In this document: positions 36,595 to 48,478 of the stretch, in pieces | Layout: the number at the start of each line of letters is the position of its first letter | Numbering within the stretch: the stretch's first letter is position 1 | Position numbers and translations under genes: made by a program | NCBI RefSeq assembly: GCF_000003815.2 | Contig: NC_049995.1 | Location: 8,553,520 to 8,617,519 of the forward strand | Source of the DNA: Branchiostoma floridae | Taxonomy: Eukaryota; Chordata; Leptocardii; Amphioxiformes; Branchiostomatidae | Reading direction: 5' to 3' | Length of the DNA stretch: 64,000 bases | Notes under the pieces: generated by a model | What the model saw: the letters and a program-made list of their open reading frames with translations, nothing else | The model's database searches: none | Told to the model about the DNA's origin: nothing

Positions 36595-38368
36595 TCAACT
36601 TGTAGGTATGTAATCTGGGAAAATAGACAAAAACACACAACAATCGTTACCTTTATGCTGGAACATACAGTTCAGATTTACTTCAGAAATAGCCCAGGTT
36701 TTCATCGGGGAGTTCCAGATAAACATTTATTATACACTCTACAGTCACTTCTCTGCTGTTCTGTCTGGGAACCTTGGCAACTCTAACAGATGATCTGGAT
36801 TGTCCAAATTTTGAACAAGGGCGCCAACTGGAATAAAAGGAAGCGCTCACTGGAACAGGCGTTCCAACACCCGAAATGCCCTCAATCTGCTGGTGGGAGG
36901 CCTAATGTCATTGAACGAGCGCTCTAGAACCTATTTCTCAATTTGTTCATAACTGGCATCACCACCAAAGGTTTGAATGTTCCCCAGACAGGTAGCAGAA
37001 GCGAACATAGGCGAGGACAACTGCCCGGATGGTACCCTGGCTCGTTTGGGCAGACAAGTAAGATTACTTTTTCCTGTCCTAGCAAGCAAATTTGAATCCC
37101 AAGATGAAGGCCCTAAACTAAAGACAAAACTGGACATTGATTTCAAAGAGGATGTACTGTTTTACCACTGAAGACTTAGGCGCTAAATAAAAGCACAATA
37201 TCCGGCTGATGCCATTGATTGCAAAATTTACCAAAAACTTAAAACCCATTGATTACTTTTCCCAAGGACAGAATTTCTAACACTCCATGTCAATCACTGT
37301 ACTGACTGTTGAAATGATTGCATTGATTAAAATAAAATACCCAGGGTGACAAGTAATTAAAAATCTGTGTGAAAAGATTTTAGGTCTGCTAACATGTGCA
37401 CAAATGTTAGACAAACACAAGCTCGGGCAGGTAGTACTAAACAAGCATATGGTCTGTAACAACAACAAAATTTGATTGAACAGAAAATTTGAGCAGACAA
37501 CCTATCTATTTGTCTGTTATAATTGTTGGGACCAAGGAGGTTGAACCTACTTGTTGGGACTAAGACCTATAATTTTTTCCCTTAAACTTCACCAAAAATG
37601 AAGGCATTTTCGAGAATATATGTAGGAAATGTTGAACTCATTTGAAATTTAAAAACTATGGATCTATAAGTTTCTTTATTCTGTTTGTTAATCAACCAAG
37701 ACAACTATTCTTTCCGAAAGAACGAAGTAAATTTTCAAATTATTCTGCGATGTCATTGTCAGGAAAAAGTAAAATTATGATTTGTGTTGTCTGTAAAGAC
37801 TGTCCTGGATCAAATAATTGAGCACATAGCCCACAACATTACACTTTTAAGCATAACTTCATAACCTTCTTAATTATCTGAAAATTGTAAGATATTTTGG
37901 GCGGTTGTCATAAAAAAGGTCCAAATTGGACGGTAAAAACGCATGAAAATCCGACTGTGCTCAGCACTTTGGCCACGAGGTACGAACCACGTGCTTTCAC
38001 TTCCTGTATTACGCCACTGGAAAAAATCCACAAAACTGCGACATTCTCCAACACTTACAACATCCTCATTTCAGTAAACAGTTTCAGACTACTCTTGTGC
38101 CAAAAAACTACAGGGAAATTCGAGTGATTCTATGGTATAAACTAATAGTTTTCGGTAACGAGTCGCTAAAATATTCAGTGGGCGTTTTTGGCCGGCTTGT
38201 CCCTAGTTGGAAACCCGGTCATTTTGAGACAAGATTTTGACGTATTTCAGACGAAAAATAGAACCAGTACTAGCGAAGTTACTTGATATAGACGTTAAAG
38301 ATATGCGTTATGTATCTGTCAGGGTGATATGTTTAGTTATTTGAGAGAAAAATGAGAAATTCTTACCT

Positions 38369-38620
38369 CAGAAAGAAGTCTTCAAATCCAAGATGGCGTT
38401 GTCAATTTTTTGCTGGATCTTCGAGCTTCGGCAGACTTTGGGACGTTCCTACCACCGTTTCGCGAGTTTTTTTCTCAAGCTTTTTAAGTTTTTATACAGA
38501 ATTTTTTGTCACTTTTTAAGTTTTTTTGTTGTTTTTTGTAAATTTTTGGGTTTACGGCTGTTGTGTGGGCCTAAAATGCTAACACACAACAACGCGTGGA
38601 AGCTGACGCAGGTAAAAAGG
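38369..38620 (-). other. PABPC1: Presumed 5' leader exon of the PABP gene, A-rich
   Basis: On the minus strand a strong donor (TCTGAG/gtaagaa, at 38368) follows an untranslated stretch that has repeated A5-A7 runs (38465-38552). The coding exon has its ATG at 36580-36582, just after an acceptor-like site, so the first intron would be about 1.8 kb and sit in the 5' UTR. An oligo(A) leader is the known autoregulatory element of PABPC1 mRNAs, which supports the assignment. The transcription start is inferred only. Confidence 0.6.
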
Positions 38621-38690
38621 TGAGGAGGGGTACCTACGCCGGCTCTAGTTAGCCGCCGGAAGTGACGTACTCGTAAGAAAATAATTCCAC
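38611..38690 (-). promoter_or_regulatory. Putative PABP core promoter with ETS and CRE-like sites
   Basis: CCGGAAGT (38656-38663) overlaps TGACGT (38663-38668): an ETS/GABP site next to a CRE-like half. On the transcript strand CCTTTTTACC (38611-38620 complement) could be a TOP-type start, as expected for PABP mRNAs. The position fits the leader exon; everything beyond the motifs is inference. Confidence 0.45.
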
Positions 38691-38927
38691 AAATTGATGA
38701 TTTATCTTTTACTGGAAACAATATGTCATCTCAAAATTGTGGATTAAAATGGATTAAGATAATAATCGAAATTGTTTTTGGTAAAAATGATAACAAAAAA
38801 ATGTAATTTTTTGTAATTAAGACGTTTTTGCATATGGCGGATGCTTATTTCCGAACCATAGCGCAGTAAACCGACCTAACTGCCTGTTTCCAGTTGGTAT
38901 GACGACATCTTCGTTTACCTTCGTGAC

Positions 38928-39360
38928 TAGGGCTGGGTATCGGTACAGCGTACCGGTACAAAACCGGTTTTTCTTATTGGACCGGTCCAGAAAAACCGGA
39001 CCTGAAAAAATTAGGTGTACCGGATGTTGGACCGATTAGAAAATTAACAGATTATTTTATCAGGCATTCACACGCTTTGGCGCTTGCAGGTGGAAGAAAA
39101 TAACAAAAGTGAAGTAGTGTAGAGTTTATAGTAATTTCTACCAAGTTTTACAGCCAATTGTACAGGTGAAGTTAGCGTTGTAGGATTTTAAAACGCCAGT
39201 GTAAGTCTAATACTCCACCAAACAGATTTCTTTGTAGTAAAATGGACCAGTGGTATGAGTCATACTGCATCAGGTCCAGGTTCAGGTCCGGACCTGGACC
39301 TGATCCTTTGGACCTGAACCGGACCTGGACCTGAATTTTCTGTACCGGTACCCAGCCCTA
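38928..39360. mobile_element. Non-autonomous hAT-like element with perfect 8-bp target duplication
   Basis: TAGGGCTGGGTATCGGTACA at the left is the inverse of TGTACCGGTACCCAGCCCTA at the right with one mismatch. TTCGTGAC flanks it at 38920-38927 and 39361-39368. 433 bp. The interior is full of ACCGGT/GGACCTGGACC palindromes. It inserted about 300 bp upstream of the presumed PABP start. A truncated relative is at 5079-5205. Confidence 0.9.
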
Positions 39361-39627
39361 TTCGTGACCAATCAACAACGACACCTAACCCGAGGATGAC
39401 GTCACACACACAATCGGTTTAATTGGTCAACGTCAAGCGCGGGAAAAGCCAGGGGACGTCTCACACTTCCTTATTTGGCTCAAATGAGCGATTTTCAAGA
39501 AGTGACTGTTTTTGCCCATTTCTTTTACGGAATGACGTTACATTCACATGATTCAAACGATATCAAGATTAAACTTCTCTTTTTTTCCCATTCAATTCTA
39601 TTGCAAGTACATGTGTACTAATAATGA

Positions 39628-40022
39628 CAGGGTTCTCCCCAGAATTTTTAGTACATTGTATAGTGGAGGGGCTGACAAAAATAACCCGCACCAACGCGCT
39701 GCACTTTCATGAAAATGGGTTCATTTTGCAATGACAGAGGGTGTCAAATACTACAAGTATAATATACTGTTGTTATTCCTTTGTTGTGAAGTGGCAAAAC
39801 TACTATTGTTTTGATCATTGCTCATTCACAAGTTTTTGCAGACAATGCTGACTGGAAAAGTGATGCCACTTGGTACAAAAATCTGTGAATTGTCATTAAT
39901 CTTAGCAAAACTAACAAAGAAAATAGGGAAGAAACACACTAAATTTGAAAAAATAGTGTAGTGGAGCTGGCTGAGAGTATAGTGGAGGGCCTCCCTTATT
40001 CCACTCTCTGGGGAGAACCCTG
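39628..40022. mobile_element. Non-autonomous hAT-like element, CAGGGTTCTCCCCAGA ends
   Basis: CAGGGTTCTCCCCAGA and TCTGGGGAGAACCCTG are inverted copies (one offset base inside). Flanks AATAATGA and AATGATGA differ by one base of eight. 395 bp, no long frame that resembles transposase. Confidence 0.82.
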
Positions 40023-40838
40023 AATGATGATGATGATAGTGTACTAGTACAGTAATGCACATGTTTAGAGTTGACGTCCATCATGAAATAAGGACAACCC
40101 AGGCAAAATAAAATAGAACAAAACACGCCATATTTTTGCGATCCTTGCATTTAATCACTCGAGTGCAGTTATACATATGATATTCACCACGTCGTGATAG
40201 AGAGGGTATATGGGAAACAATCAGGATGTAGTTGTATTCAGTTTATTTATATTCTATCTAATAGCGATTATATATTAACGAGTTATCAGAGATTGGACTT
40301 TTTTAAACAAAGGAAGAAATGTATGTAATATCATCATCTACTGCTTCGTGAAGAAAAATCGTATTAATTATAGTTATTTATAGACATAGATAACATTATG
40401 AAGCAGAACGTGCCCTATTATACTCTATGAATCTAACCGTATTTGGCTCTTGAAAGTTAGGCATGATAATGCAATAAACGTCATTGCCATTATCATTTCG
40501 TCCTCTTTTTCTCCCATGTTATTCTTTTTCACATAAATCATGTAGCATTTATGAATGATTATATTGTCTAACTCATCAAACATTAATATCATCATTAACA
40601 GTCTAGACTAATGAAGAATCCACCAATGTTTACTAGTCCTGGTGATTTTGGCAACGCTTCAAGAGCGGAGGCTGTGGGTATTTGGATTCTCGCTACGTTT
40701 AGAATCAGTAAGCGTTAAAAGATCTAGATATATCCTACAACAGATCAACGTTACAAAGCCTATTTGTGCTTACTCATATTACAACAGCTGTGACTGAGAC
40801 TAAAGGTAAGTAAAGATTTTAAGCCGCTTTGGACCAAT

Positions 40839-41585
40839 TTCCGAGCAGATGTTGGGAAGAAAGATCGTACCGTTTCCGGTCTGCCGGGATTCCCTGACGG
40901 CTACCTGTCACACATTCAAATTGCTGTTGATAGGCGCATGGGTAGGAAGGGGGAGGGTAGGAACGCCATTTTGGGGAGAAAAAAACGTATTTCTCTCAGT
41001 CAGTGTCTAGAGATGTAGGGGTGGGGTAATCTCCAAGCAGATGTTGGTGGACGCTGAATCGCTCGTCTCGGTGTCAACTACCTCCCTAAAGCTGAAATAT
41101 CACTGGAATGAGCCATATTGTGCTTGGAAATTGCACCAACTTCTCCGAATTTGTGCCGATTTTCCGTTGCAGTCACACTAGCAACGTTCGACTCATTTGC
41201 GTATAAAACCTCACTGTCCAGGGTATTCAAAATTGCAGTGTTGCCGCTGAATCATTAAAAATGTCAAATAATCGAAATACATAAAAATCACATTGGCAAT
41301 AACATAAGGTTGAACACTAATGATATTAGTATATGGCGTAACATAGGTAAAATATTAGAATAGAATTGTAATTTTGCGATTTAAAAAAATGAAATGTCAG
41401 ACGACAAATTGCGAATGCCTGGCGAAATGTGGTACAGTTCAGTAAGATAACCGTTTTATGTGTAGCTAAAACAATTAATCTTCTCTTAGCCTTCCCAACA
41501 TCTGCTTGAAGATAAGGATATGGTTGCTCAGGGAAGACTCGCAATGAACAAAAATACGATCTTTCTCTCCAACATCTGCTTGGAG
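40839..41585. mobile_element. Element with about 30-bp inverted ends around CCNAGCAGATGTTGG
   Basis: TTCCGAGCAGATGTTGGGAA and AGAAAGATCGTA (40839-40869) invert to TACGATCTTTCTCTCCAACA and CTGCTTGGA (41555-41585). Two further copies of AAGCAGATGTTGG lie inside (41033 and, inverted, 41493) and one at 19797. It ends 35 bases before the stop codon of the acidic protein gene. Confidence 0.55.
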
Positions 41586-41619
41586 TTGGAGATTAGTTTT
41601 TGACGTTTTTCGGTAATCC

Positions 41620-44034
41620 TCAACCGATGGATCCCGGATTTCGACCGAAGGGTGGTGGATTTTCGTCAAATGGGGACCATTTTCCACGGAACGGGTCAGC
41701 GTTTGGTTTACGCATGTTGTGGATCAAATCTGCCCAGCGAGCCTGCTGCGATTCGGCCCCACCTACCGCAGAACCGCTGGATGAAGGCCCGTGGGCATGA
41801 TCATGTGGAGGGTGCTTCCCGAAAGAAGGGGCGTTTTTGGTGAATGGAGACCATGGTCCGCTGAATGGACTGTTCCCTTCTTCATCAGATGCCTCGTCAT
41901 CATTTTGCCCGTTGTGTATGGTGGGTCGCTGGATAGTAATGGATGGCCCACCTTTCCCCATTGTTGCCACGTTTTCGTCGAACGGAGACCATTGTTTGGT
42001 ACCGCCCGGCAAGCTTGTATCGCCGGGAGCTGAGGCCAACTCTCCCGTTGCCTCATCGCTGGCTATCGGTTCGGGGCGATGATTCCCGGAAGCTCCCAAT
42101 GGTGGTAAGTCGTTGTTTTCTTCAACTGCTGCCTCATCATTGACTGTTGATTGGTCGACCTCATTGGGAGGATGATGATTTTCGTCAACGGAAGACCCTT
42201 CTCCACCGGTATCCCCTGGCTGTCCTATGTCATCGGTTGCAGACACATCGTTAGCTCCTGGTTGTCGTTCTTCTAGCATTTGCTGTTCTTGCTGCCGTTC
42301 TTCTAGCATTTGCTGTTCTTGCTGCCGTTCTTCTAACATTTGCTGTTCTCTTTCTCGTTCTTCTAGCAGTTGCTGTTCTCGCTGTTGCTCTTCTAGCATT
42401 TGTCGTTCTCGCTCTCTTTCTTCTAGCATTTGTTGTTCTTGCCGTCGTTCTTCTGCACTTTGCTGTTCTCGTAGTCGTTCTTCTAACAGTCGCTGTTCTT
42501 GCTGTCGTTCTTCTAGCATTTGCTGTTCTCTCACTCGTTCTTCTAACATTTGCTGTTCTTGTTCTCTCTCTNNNNNNNNNNNNNNNNNNNNNNNNNNNNN
42601 NNNNNNNNNNNNNNNNNNNNNNNNNNNNNNNNNNNNNNNNNNNNNNNNNNNNNNNNNNNNNNNNNNNNNNNTTGTTCTCTCTCTTGTTCTTCACGTTCTT
42701 TTATAACATCTTGGGGGATTATATGGGGGTGTGGCCTATTAAGCCCAGAAATTTCGCCTCGTCCATTCGTCAAAAATCTGTCCACCCTGCCCCTGGTCCT
42801 GGTTGACCGCTATTCCCCCTTGCCCAGCCTCCTGTTCTGCATTGTCAGGTTCTTCATCGGGCTGATGATCTTGATTTCCGTCGGAACCTTCAAATGGCTG
42901 AATGACGTTGGTAGCTGCGATTTCGCCAACCGTCGCCTTATCGTTGGCTGTTGATTGGTCGATTCCACCAGATGACAGCCTGTTATCTTCATCGAGTATT
43001 TGCTGTTCATGCTGTGGTTCTAGTTCGTCCAAAATTTGCTGTTCGTGTTCTGGTTCTTCTAGCATTTGCTGTTCGTGTTGTCGTTCTTCTAACATTTGAT
43101 GTTCTTGCTGTTGTTCTTCTAACATTTGCTGTTCTCGCTCTCGTTCTTTTAACGTTTGCTGTTCTCTCTGCTGTCCTTCCTGTTCTCGTTGTCGACTTGC
43201 CTCTATAACATCTTGGGGGGTAGCGTGGGGGCGTGGCCGATTAAGCCAGAAATTTCGCCTCGTCCATTCGTCAAAAAATTGTCCTGCATTGTCGGGTTCT
43301 TCATCAGGTCCGTCTTCTTCTACATTTCCCAGTGCTACATCTTCAACGTCTTTGTCCTCCCATTGTACCACTTCCTCTTCTTGTTCTACGTCTTCTGCCA
43401 GTTCTACATATTCGGCGTCTTTGTCTTCCCGCTCTACCTCCTCCTCTTCTTGTTCTCCATCTTCCCCAAGTTCTACATCTTCAGCGTCGTTGTCTTCCCA
43501 CTGTACCTCTTCCTCTACTTGTTCTCCCTTTTCTTCAAGTTCTACATCTTCTTCTTGCCGTTCTATCTCCGCCTCTTCTTGCTCTACGTCTTCTTCCAGT
43601 TCTACATCTTCATCGTCGGTGTCTTCCCACTCTATCTCCTCATCTTCTTGTTCTCCATCTTCTCCCTGTTCCTCTTCCTGCTCTATCTCCTCACCTTCAT
43701 GTTCTCCGTCTTCTTCTAGTCCCTCCTCCTGCCTCTCACCGATTTCTTCCGTGTCGTCTTCTCCTTCGCCCGTCTCATCCCCCGAAGGTGCGCGGTCCGT
43801 CCGGAGGATATTGGCCACATTCTTGAAGAGTGTTGAGATGTCATGGAAAAGAACAGAGAGGTGGGAGCGTTGTAGACCCCCGCCTTCGTCGCTCGCTCCC
43901 CCGGTAGATTCCACAATGTCCTGGAATGCTTGTGCCAATTCTTCATCGAAACTTCCCACTGGTCCAGCGGTCACACCGAGGGACAAGAACAGCACCAGGA
44001 CAAGACTCTGGCCCGGGCCCACATGGAAGATCAT
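41620..44034 (-). pseudogene. Secreted acidic Glu/Gln-repeat protein, interrupted by a gap and a frameshift
   Basis: Start ATG 44032-44034 begins a signal peptide (hydrophobic LVLVLFLSLGVTA, then GPVG). Next is about 170 residues of Glu/Asp-rich repeats of about 24 residues (DVELGEDGEQEEEEVERED-like). Then two copies of a module: FDEWTRRNFW, LNRP(R/H)PH, PQDVI, a run of about 9-residue REQQMLEER-type coiled-coil repeats, and DQSTxND. In copy 2 an extra C at 42744-42746 breaks the frame just after RRNFW, and the repeat run contains 100 N (42572-42671). The frame 42571-41620 supplies the rest: repeats, then a C-terminus with three WSPF(D/T)(E/K)N motifs. Two stretches are open for 431 and 309+ residues, so it may be a working gene with an assembly error rather than a dead one. 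Function unknown. Confidence 0.6.
42572..42671. other. Assembly gap (100 N)
   Basis: Exactly 100 N, the conventional size for a gap of unknown length, inside the REQQMLEER repeat array, a place where short reads are expected to collapse. Confidence 0.99.
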
Positions 44035-44701
44035 CTCTTGCGCTTCTCGATCTTTCCTTAAAGATGATGGAAATAGTTTATCTACATGTTCTTAGACCAC
44101 ATTCATTCATTTCATATATATGTATTTAGTCTTTCTTCTCTTGCAATTAGTCTAATGGGCATGACTTTGCAATAAAACATATTATTATTATTATTATGTG
44201 AGGCTCATATTCTCGTATCGCTCTCTCACAAAATATATCATTCACTTCTCCCTGATAGTCATTCGGACTGTCAGAAAAGGTTGCGATTTTTTGAGCACCT
44301 GCATATGAAAAGAAATCACTGTTTATGCTGTTTGATGAGAAGAATTTTATACGAAGACGTGTATTATATAAATGTTGTTGTCGTTTCTTTACTAGTGCAA
44401 ACCTTATTGGGATTTTCTGTTGAGAGAATACTTTCCGTGTCAGACGCTAGAGATCTGTATACGCAGAGGTGTTTTGTACACAGAAAAGAGATCAAAACCC
44501 CGGATAAACTGCCGACGCATCCCGGATCTTACAGCCTGGTAATACGTGCTGGGCGTTATGATTGTCTGACTGTGCAGCAATGCTGGTGTCTAAAAACGGG
44601 CTGGGGAGGGGGGCAGACTGCACCACATTTGAAATATTCCCATTTGCCGATGTTCATGGGTAGTAGTTCTGAGTATGATGGCTGACTGAAAATTCACATT
44701 A

Positions 44702-45200
44702 TGGTGATGTCTCTGTAGCTCAACTGGTAGCAACCTCACATCCGAGTGCGCCCCTGGTTTGTAAGGCTTATGTCAAATTTCCACAAAGGGGTACGACCGG
44801 ACAGTTTGGGACAACGAAAAGTACGATACAAAAGACAACAAAAACACAAAACGGGCCAAAAATAATTCAAAAACATGCCTTGTGCATATCTATTGGAATA
44901 AACCTTAATTAATTTTTCGTTTCCGCAAACAGCCCGACCGGGCCCCGGGTAGGAAATGTGACACTGTCCTTAGGCTGGGCAGCTTTCGGGAACCACAAGT
45001 ATGATACAAAACAAAAGACACCAAACTACACAAGACGAAAAGAGAACAGTCGTGGGCATTTTTTGTGCATATGTTTACGTATACATCTCTATTTTTATCG
45101 TTTCCACAAACAGCCCGGCCGGGCCCCGGTTTGGAAATGTAACGTTGGCCTAATTAACTGAGAGACCCTCGGGTTCAACCCTCAGAATCAGATCCATACA
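44702..45200 (+). mobile_element. tRNA-derived SINE split by MITE-type insertions
   Basis: The SINE head CTGTAGCTCAACTGGTAGC (44710-44730) is followed by GCGCCCCTGG, then foreign sequence from about 44757, and a box B-like GGGTTCAACCC only at 45169-45179. The insert holds GGCTTATGTCAAATTTCC at its left, and CCGGGCCCCGG..GGAAATGT at 44939-44960 and 45118-45140, the ends of the family at 62016-62222. It looks like one and a half such elements in tandem. Confidence 0.5.
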
Positions 45201-46950
45201 CAGCCATACATAACCCGGCAATTAGCCAAAAAATCTTTCGTACTTTTGCAAAATACCCAACAGAAATTATACTACACCAAGGCGACATTGACAGCTATCA
45301 TCTGTTTATTTCTGGACAGATTTTCCTTGTTTGTCTATCATATGACTAAACTTCTTCTATATCTTGACAACAGGAGGATATGGTAGACTTACCTTCCAAA
45401 GAAACACCAGACGTCTTTTCTAGGGAACTGTCAAAATATAACTGGGTTTTCAAAACGTTGGTGTTATCATCTGACGTACAACAAGTCGTCATATGTTTAC
45501 GGTACCGTACAACTGTACACTGATCAATAAACCGATCTGTTCACCAAATGATGGTCCTAGCAAGGTAGAGATTCTTTTATTTCTTTTTAAATATCGGCCG
45601 AACTGGTCCAATAGTTTAACAATGTTAAGCTGAAACGGGTAATATTCTAGCCTGGGTAACCATGATCCGAGTTAATTGTGTTTCGCTCCTATGTTCGCTT
45701 CTGCTACCCGTCTGGAGACCTGCACATTCAAACCTTTTGGTGGTGACATTCTTACATCAACTGTTGAAAGCATAGCATTGAATTGTTAACAGAGAGTGAA
45801 ATATTGTAAGTGTTTTAATTCCGTCACCTAGATGTCAACAGATTGAAAATTTTATGCCTTTGTTAGCGGCCGACCAAAAAAGTCTAGGTTTTCATAGAGT
45901 AGATAAGGTAAACACAACATTTTCCTAGGTCTAATCAAGATCTGGGCAACTAGGTGCAATAAACATTGATAAAAAGTACATTTTGTCCCAAATAGCCCTA
46001 CATAGACTGATAAGGGTGATATATCATCCATGGACACCCACTGTTTGCTACCTCGGAACCCTGACTTATCAGGGCCCACACAGGCAAGCACTTCGGCACC
46101 TGTTCCATCATACCCAAGGAAATTTTGCCTCACATTAGGCAAGAGCGCCGTCTAGCGACCCAACATTGCAAAACAAAAGCAATGGAGGTTGGGAGGTGCC
46201 ATCCAACTGTTCCAAAATAAATGTATTACTACCTCGGAGTCCTTATTACATCCGTTCAGCAGACTTATTTGTCGTAAATATAGTTTCACCCCTCTACTTA
46301 TTGTTCTTTCAATATACTTCTAAACTGTTTCTCTTGAAATAAAGGGAAAAAACATTTTCAGAGTTAGCACGACTGTTTTTATTTCACCTCAATTTGCAAT
46401 ACATGGGATCAATGCTATGTCTACTCCCTGTATGGCAGAGGCAGGCATTCTCGTATAGGACTGTTTAGCCACAGCCAACACTGTAGGGCTGATATCAATT
46501 AGGATTTTACCATGGTTAATATTGACCGAAGGAGGTCATATATGCATATAGATGGTATGCATAACAGCACAAGAGGGGATCTCAAACAACCCTGTTGCCC
46601 TGTAAGTTAAATCGAAGGAACAGTTGGTTTAATTTTGTATTAGATGTAAATCTAAAATAATACTAATGAAGTAAATTAATACTAATACATAATGTCAATA
46701 TAACCTAACAGCTTATCAATATAATGTAACAAAAATTGAGAAAGTATACAGTCAAATAAGATGTGACTTATCTTAACATTGGGCTACTTGTAGACTAACA
46801 TTTTCAGCTACGGATATTAGTATAAATTTGTTATTACAGAAATAATATTTACAGGTATACTGCACTTTTTACTGAAATTGCTTCGATCAGTCATCTTGAA
46901 ACCAGCTGATAAACGCAAAATAACTGATAAATACTAAAGAAGTTCTTGCT
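45200..46950. other. Intergenic, no gene recognised
   Basis: AT-rich sequence. A segment at 45680-45750 is the reverse complement of one at 36950-37012 in the first PABP intron (shared GAAGCGAACATAGG, CAGACGGGTAGCAG and CACCACCAAAAGGTTTGAATG), so a dispersed repeat. The 96-codon minus frame at 45852-46142 is unrecognised and has no splice or promoter support. Confidence 0.5.
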
Positions 46951-46957
46951 GCATTTC

Positions 46958-46963
46958 TTTATT
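46958..46963 (-). terminator. Polyadenylation signal AATAAA of the zinc-finger gene
   Basis: AATAAA on the minus strand 86 bases after the stop codon at 47049-47051. Confidence 0.5.
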
Positions 46964-47048
46964 CATAAATGCATAAACAATGTATCCAGAGCACCATACA
47001 TGGTTGTTGACCCATGTATACTACACATTAGAGTCATTTGAGGACATT

Positions 47049-48478
47049 TTAGGTGGTTTGAGGTTCTTTGAGGTGTTTAGGCAGACCATGTTTTCTCTTG
47101 ATATGTCGGGATAGGCTGGACTTATCAGCCGTCCTGAACCCACATTCTCTACACAGGTGCTGTTTTACTCCAGTGTGCGTAGCCTTGTGTCGCTTTACGT
47201 CGCCTTTCTGTGCAGAAGCATAGTCGCACTGGTCACACTTGAAAGGTTTGTCACCTGTATGTGTTCTCATATGTACGGTTAGATAAAACCTTAATGCCGT
47301 CCTGTACCCACAGTCTTCACACACGTAGCATTTCTCTCCAGTGTGTTGTCGCATGTGTCGGTCTAACGTTCCTTTCCGTGCAGCGGAATAGTCACACTGG
47401 TCACACTTGAAGGGTTTCGCATCTGTGTGCTTACTCATATGTTGGGATAGACTGGTCCTATAAGCCGTTCTGTATCCACATTTTTCACACATGTAGGGTT
47501 TTTCTCCTGTGTGTAGTAGCATGTGCTGGTCTAAGCCGCTTTTCTGTGCAGCAGAATAGTCACACTGGTCACATTTATAAGGTTTTACACCTGTATGGGT
47601 CCTCTTATGTACGGATAGACTAGACCTGGTTGCCGTCCTGTATCCGCATTTTTCACACATGTAGGGTTTGTCCCCGGTGTGCCTTGTCATGTGTTGGTCT
47701 AAGTCGCTTTTCTGTGCAGCAGAATAGTCACACTGGTCACACTTGAAGGGTTTGACACCGGTATGTTTTGTCATATGCTGGGTTAGGTTGGCCTTACGAG
47801 CTGTCCTGTACCCACATTCTCCACACATGTAGGGTTTGTCCCCAGTGTGTAGTAGCATGTGCTGGTCTAAAACACTCTTCCGTGCAAAAGAACCACCACA
47901 CTGGTCACATTTATAGGGTTTCACACCTGTATGGATTCTAGCATGTTCGTTAAGCCGAGATCTGCTCGCAGTCTTGTACCCGCACTCTCCACACATGTAC
48001 GGTTTTTCTCCGGTGTGTTTAGCCATGTGTTTGTCTAAATCACCTTTCCGTGCAGAGGAATATTCGCACTGGTCACATTTATAGGGTTTCTCACCTGTAT
48101 GTATTCTTATATGCTGTGATAAAGCAACCTTAGAGGCTGCCCTATAATTGCAATCTGTACAAGCAAAGGGTTTCTCGCCTGTATGTTTCCTTGTGTGTAT
48201 TACTAGACTCCCCTTTGATGCTGCCCTATAGTCACACTCCGTACATATGAAGCGATCGTCCACAGTACGTTTTACTGGTAGCGCTGTATAACCCTGCTCT
48301 GTACAACCCTTTGTGGAGGTATGGTCAGAATTTACTGCGCTTTTTTCCTCACATGGAAAGCCCTCTTCCTTGCCCTGCTGCCTTTCCGTGTCTAACTTCT
48401 CACTGACATGCGTCTCGTTCCCTGGGCGAACAGTTTTCAACTCTTCCACCACAATCTCGCTGTTTCTCTCGTCCATTG
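47049..48478 (-). CDS. C2H2 zinc-finger protein, 14 fingers, single coding exon
   Basis: The frame from ATG 48474-48476 gives 475 residues. The longer frame starting at 48584 is not used: ttcttgttcttag directly before CAATGG is a 3' splice site, so the exon starts at 48478. The N-terminal 70 residues are acidic and carry no KRAB, SCAN or BTB. Fourteen C2H2 fingers of 28 residues follow in register with TGEKP/TGVKP/TGDKP linkers. They alternate between two types, (Y/F)KCDQC(D/E)YSxARK and YMCGECGYRTAxR, which suggests growth by duplication of finger pairs. Presumed DNA-binding nuclear protein; target unknown. An LTR retrotransposon on the other strand starts 108 bases upstream of this exon. 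Confidence 0.93.

Noticed and set aside
43289-44095. 268-codon plus-strand Ser/Thr-rich frame
   Set aside because: Antisense shadow of the Glu/Asp-rich secreted protein gene; Ser richness is what GAA/GAG codons give in reverse.
45852-46142. 96-codon minus-strand frame
   Set aside because: No recognisable domain, no splice signals, no promoter; surrounded by repeats.
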